A stretch of 8,359 bases of DNA. Source: Chloroflexota bacterium. GTDB taxonomy: Bacteria; Chloroflexota; Limnocylindria; QHBO01. Each line of letters starts with the position of its first letter. Position 1 is the stretch's first letter. Under the pieces are notes generated by a model. That model was given only the letters and a program-made list of their open reading frames with translations, did no database searches and had not been told where the DNA came from. This document shows positions 6,795 through 8,359 of the stretch, one piece after another. Both the position numbers and the translations under genes were made by a program. The stretch spans positions 1 through 8,359 of the forward strand of contig JADLBB010000026.1 in the NCBI GenBank assembly GCA_020848055.1, written 5' to 3'.

Positions 6795-7144
6795 GGGTCG
6801 CCACGCTGCGTGAGCACCTGGCTGCCGCGCTGGACGCGGCCATGCGGACCCGCGGCGCCGATGCGATCGCCCTGACCGCCGATCGGACCAAGGCCATGGC
6901 GATCGCCCTGGCGGGCCTGCCGGAGGATTCCGAGGTCGAGCCGGCCGAACTGGTGCTCTCGACCCGCGGCGCCGCGACGGCGCTGGGGTACCACCCCGAG
7001 CACGTGCGACGGCTCATCCGCGGCGGCCGGCTTCGGGCGCGCCGGGTGGGCGGCGACTACCGGGTGCGGCTGGACGACGTGTGGCCGCTCATCGAGGCCC
7101 GGCACCGCGAGCCGGGCCGCCGGCGGGTGCGTCGGCGGCGATGA
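6791..7144 (+). CDS. Small excisionase-type (MerR-like winged HTH) DNA-binding protein
   Basis: A 117-residue protein. Residues about 55-103 form an excisionase-family (HTH_17-like) domain: LSTRGAATALGYHPEHVRRL gives the helix-turn-helix, GGRLRARRVGGDYRV the wing, and LDDVWPLI the closing helix. Residues 1-50 are an Ala-rich, probably helical segment (LREHLAAALDAAMRTRGADAI, then DRTKAMAIALAGL) that I do not recognise; its position resembles the N-terminal half of Xis-type antitoxins (inference). The tail has nine Arg among residues 104-117. The GTG start overlaps the TPR gene stop (GTGA), and its TGA overlaps the GNAT ATG (ATGA). It may regulate the operon or pair with the GNAT protein; no integrase or phage gene is nearby, so a role in excision is unlikely. 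Confidence 0.8.
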   Translation: MRVATLREHLAAALDAAMRTRGADAIALTADRTKAMAIALAGLPEDSEVEPAELVLSTRGAATALGYHPEHVRRLIRGGRLRARRVGGDYRVRLDDVWPLIEARHREPGRRRVRRRR

Positions 7145-7692
7145 GCGATCTGCGCATCAGGACCGCGCAATCCGACGAGCTCGACGCTGGTCGGTTCGCC
7201 GAACTGACCGAGCTGTGCGAGGCCGCCTTCGGGGAGCCGTTCGCGCCGGTGTGGGCAAGGGTTGGGCCGGGACTGCACGTGATCGGCGAGATCGATGGCT
7301 CGATCGTGTCGCACGCCATGATCGTGGATCGGCCGCTGTACTTCGAACACGAGACCGACGTGGCCATCGACGCCGGCTACGTCGAGAACGTGGCCACCTG
7401 GCCGGACCTGACGCGGCGCGGCGCGGCCACCGCCGTCATGAGCGAGGTGGGTCGCATCCTCGACGAGGAGTACGAGTTGGGTGCGCTGGCGACGACCACC
7501 AATGCCTTCTACGCGAGGCTGGGCTGGGAGACGTGGGCCGGACCGACCTGGATCCGCACGGCCGATGGCGATCGCGTGCGCAGCGCCGGGCACGACGGGC
7601 AGATCATGGTGCTGCGCACGCTGCGCACGCCCGCCAGCCTTGATCTCCACGGCCCGGTGGCGGTGGACTGGCGACCCGATCGACCCTGGTAG
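7141..7692 (+). CDS. GNAT N-acetyltransferase related to aminoglycoside 2'-N-acetyltransferase AAC(2')-I
   Basis: A 183-residue GNAT enzyme expected to transfer acetyl from acetyl-CoA to an amine. Compared from memory with M. tuberculosis AAC(2')-Ic (181 residues), it matches in order: the early helix (LTELCEAAF), HVIGEIDGSIVSHAMIVDR, GYVENVA (Glu82 at the same number), YELGALATT, FYARLGWETWAGPTWI, HDGQIMVL, and a C-terminus SLDL...VDWRPDRPW ending, like AAC(2')-Ic, in Trp. The CoA-loop signature Q/R-x-x-G-x-G/A appears as TRRGAA (91-96), with Thr first. Acidic drug-contact residues Asp35 and Asp152 of AAC(2')-Ic align near Pro33 and His151, so the substrate may not be a drug. ATG 7141 overlaps the upstream stop as ATGA; an in-frame GTG at 7081 would add 20 unalignable residues. 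It is the last gene of the operon. Confidence 0.82.
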   Translation: MSDLRIRTAQSDELDAGRFAELTELCEAAFGEPFAPVWARVGPGLHVIGEIDGSIVSHAMIVDRPLYFEHETDVAIDAGYVENVATWPDLTRRGAATAVMSEVGRILDEEYELGALATTTNAFYARLGWETWAGPTWIRTADGDRVRSAGHDGQIMVLRTLRTPASLDLHGPVAVDWRPDRPW

Positions 7693-7711
7693 GGCCATGA
7701 CCATCGGGCCG

Positions 7712-7739
7712 CTGACGCGGGCCCAACGGGGCGTAGGCT
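7712..7739 (+). promoter_or_regulatory. Candidate leaderless promoter of the zinc-ribbon membrane protein gene
   Basis: CTGACG (7712-7717; four of six to TTGACA), a 16-nt spacer and TAGGCT (7734-7739; TAnnnT) end six nt before the ATG at 7746. The predicted transcription start is the ATG itself. No Shine-Dalgarno is visible upstream, which fits a leaderless mRNA. Confidence 0.45.
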
Positions 7740-7745
7740 TGAGCC

Positions 7746-8359
7746 ATGCGCACCTGCCCCGACTGCGGCGCCGAGCGCGAGGGGGCAGTCCGGTTCTGCC
7801 CTGCTTGTGGCCTTGACTACTGGCGCGCCGCTGCCGGCGAGTCGGGACACCCCGCGCCAGCGCACCAATCAGTGGTTGCGACCGGTTGGTCCGGCCCGCC
7901 GGCTCCGCTCATGCTGGCGGCGGGCGTCGTGCTGCTGCTCGGCGCGCTGGCCGCCGCCGCCGCGGTTGCCGGCGTCATACCCAGCGGCATGCCAGGCGGC
8001 CGCCCGACCCCGACCCCGCGGGCGCTCACGCAGCAGGAGATCCTGATCCGGGCCTTCTTCGCCGAGGTGCGCGATCCCGATGCCGCGTTCGTCGTCGATG
8101 CGGAGTCCACCACGACGTCCTCCGGCCTTGACGACGATCCGCCGGCCGTCACCGGCGCGAGCACCACGCGGATCCACGGCAGCGACTGGGCCGGCACTCA
8201 GACCGCCGTGTCCGATGGCGAGACGGTCCTCAACATGGAGGCGGCCGTGGTCGGCGGGGTCGCGTACGTGCGCGAGGACGGCGGCGACTGGTTGGTGGAG
8301 GAGATCCCCGAACGCCTGTGGCCGGTCAGCCCGTTCCGCCGCATCTCCACGGTCACCGA
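7746..8359 (+). CDS. Zinc-ribbon, single-pass membrane protein with extracytoplasmic domain, 3'-truncated by the window edge
   Basis: The frame stays open from ATG 7746 to the window end (204 codons plus two bases). The protein starts with a zinc ribbon, C4-P-D-C7-G and C18-P-A-C21-G, then a Pro/Ala linker and one hydrophobic helix at about residues 53-78 (APLMLAAGVVLLLGALAAAA), then a PTPTP spacer. The remaining 110 residues are hydrophilic and outside, starting TQQEILIRAFFAEVRDPDAA with alternating strand-like segments afterwards (TVLNMEAAVVGGVAYVREDG, DWLVEEI). The orientation predicted is N-terminus inside. Zinc ribbon plus one helix plus a C-terminal domain is a common layout for uncharacterised envelope proteins of GC-rich bacteria; I do not recognise the outer domain. 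It lies 53 nt after the GNAT stop with its own promoter candidate and is probably transcribed separately. Confidence 0.78.
   Translation, partial: MRTCPDCGAEREGAVRFCPACGLDYWRAAAGESGHPAPAHQSVVATGWSGPPAPLMLAAGVVLLLGALAAAAAVAGVIPSGMPGGRPTPTPRALTQQEILIRAFFAEVRDPDAAFVVDAESTTTSSGLDDDPPAVTGASTTRIHGSDWAGTQTAVSDGETVLNMEAAVVGGVAYVREDGGDWLVEEIPERLWPVSPFRRISTVT

Noticed and set aside
7081..7140. Upstream GTG start for the GNAT gene, adding 20 residues
   Set aside because: The added residues (Ala/Pro/Arg-rich) do not align with the family, while ATG 7141 gives the exact family N-terminus and the ATGA overlap.
7693..7745. Intrinsic terminator after the GNAT gene
   Set aside because: GGGCC (7706-7710) and GGCCC (7720-7724) can pair, but the stem is five bases with no T-tract and overlaps the proposed promoter.
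7807..8046. 79-codon plus-strand frame inside the zinc-ribbon gene
   Set aside because: It has low-complexity Arg/Pro/Ser content and overlaps a frame with paired CxxC motifs and a clear membrane helix.

Overview
The window is a GC-rich (roughly two thirds G+C), densely coded bacterial chromosome segment. It holds mostly housekeeping genes with very short gaps and several 4-base stop/start overlaps. The GC-rich codon usage, a single-chain (alpha2) glycyl-tRNA synthetase, a GGPP-synthase-like prenyltransferase with a DD-x-x-G second motif, and TAnnnT-type promoters sitting close to start codons all suggest an uncultured Chloroflexota-like (for example Limnocylindria-type) or actinobacterial genome. 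That placement is inference and cannot be settled from the sequence alone. I see no phage, transposon, CRISPR array, tRNA or rRNA.

Layout. (1) Bases 1-2678, plus strand: the 3' seven-eighths of glmU (UDP-GlcNAc synthesis), then a full-length CNNM/CorC-type membrane protein (probable Mg2+ transport) 30 nt downstream. (2) Bases 2682-3749, minus strand: a short-chain polyprenyl diphosphate synthase, convergent with the CorC gene (3 nt between stop codons) and divergent from recO across a 61-nt AT-richer promoter region. (3) Bases 3811-4596, plus strand: recO (recombinational repair). (4) Bases 4687-7692, plus strand: glycyl-tRNA synthetase, a six-repeat TPR protein, a small excisionase-type helix-turn-helix protein and a GNAT acetyltransferase. 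These four genes are linked by three successive 4-base overlaps (GTGA, GTGA, ATGA) behind one promoter candidate at 4605-4632. (5) Bases 7746-8359: the start of a zinc-ribbon/single-pass membrane protein that runs off the window end. It has its own promoter candidate, placed so that the transcript would begin at the ATG.

The most interesting part is the glyS-TPR-HTH-GNAT operon. The GNAT protein resembles the AAC(2')-I aminoglycoside acetyltransferases nearly end to end, including Glu82 at the same residue number and a C-terminal Trp. Some acidic drug-contact positions differ. A translation enzyme, a protein-binding solenoid, a putative regulator and an aminoglycoside-acetyltransferase-like enzyme are therefore expressed as a translationally coupled set. 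Whether this is a self-resistance or translation-stress module, a toxin-antitoxin-like pair riding on glyS, or incidental packing is open.
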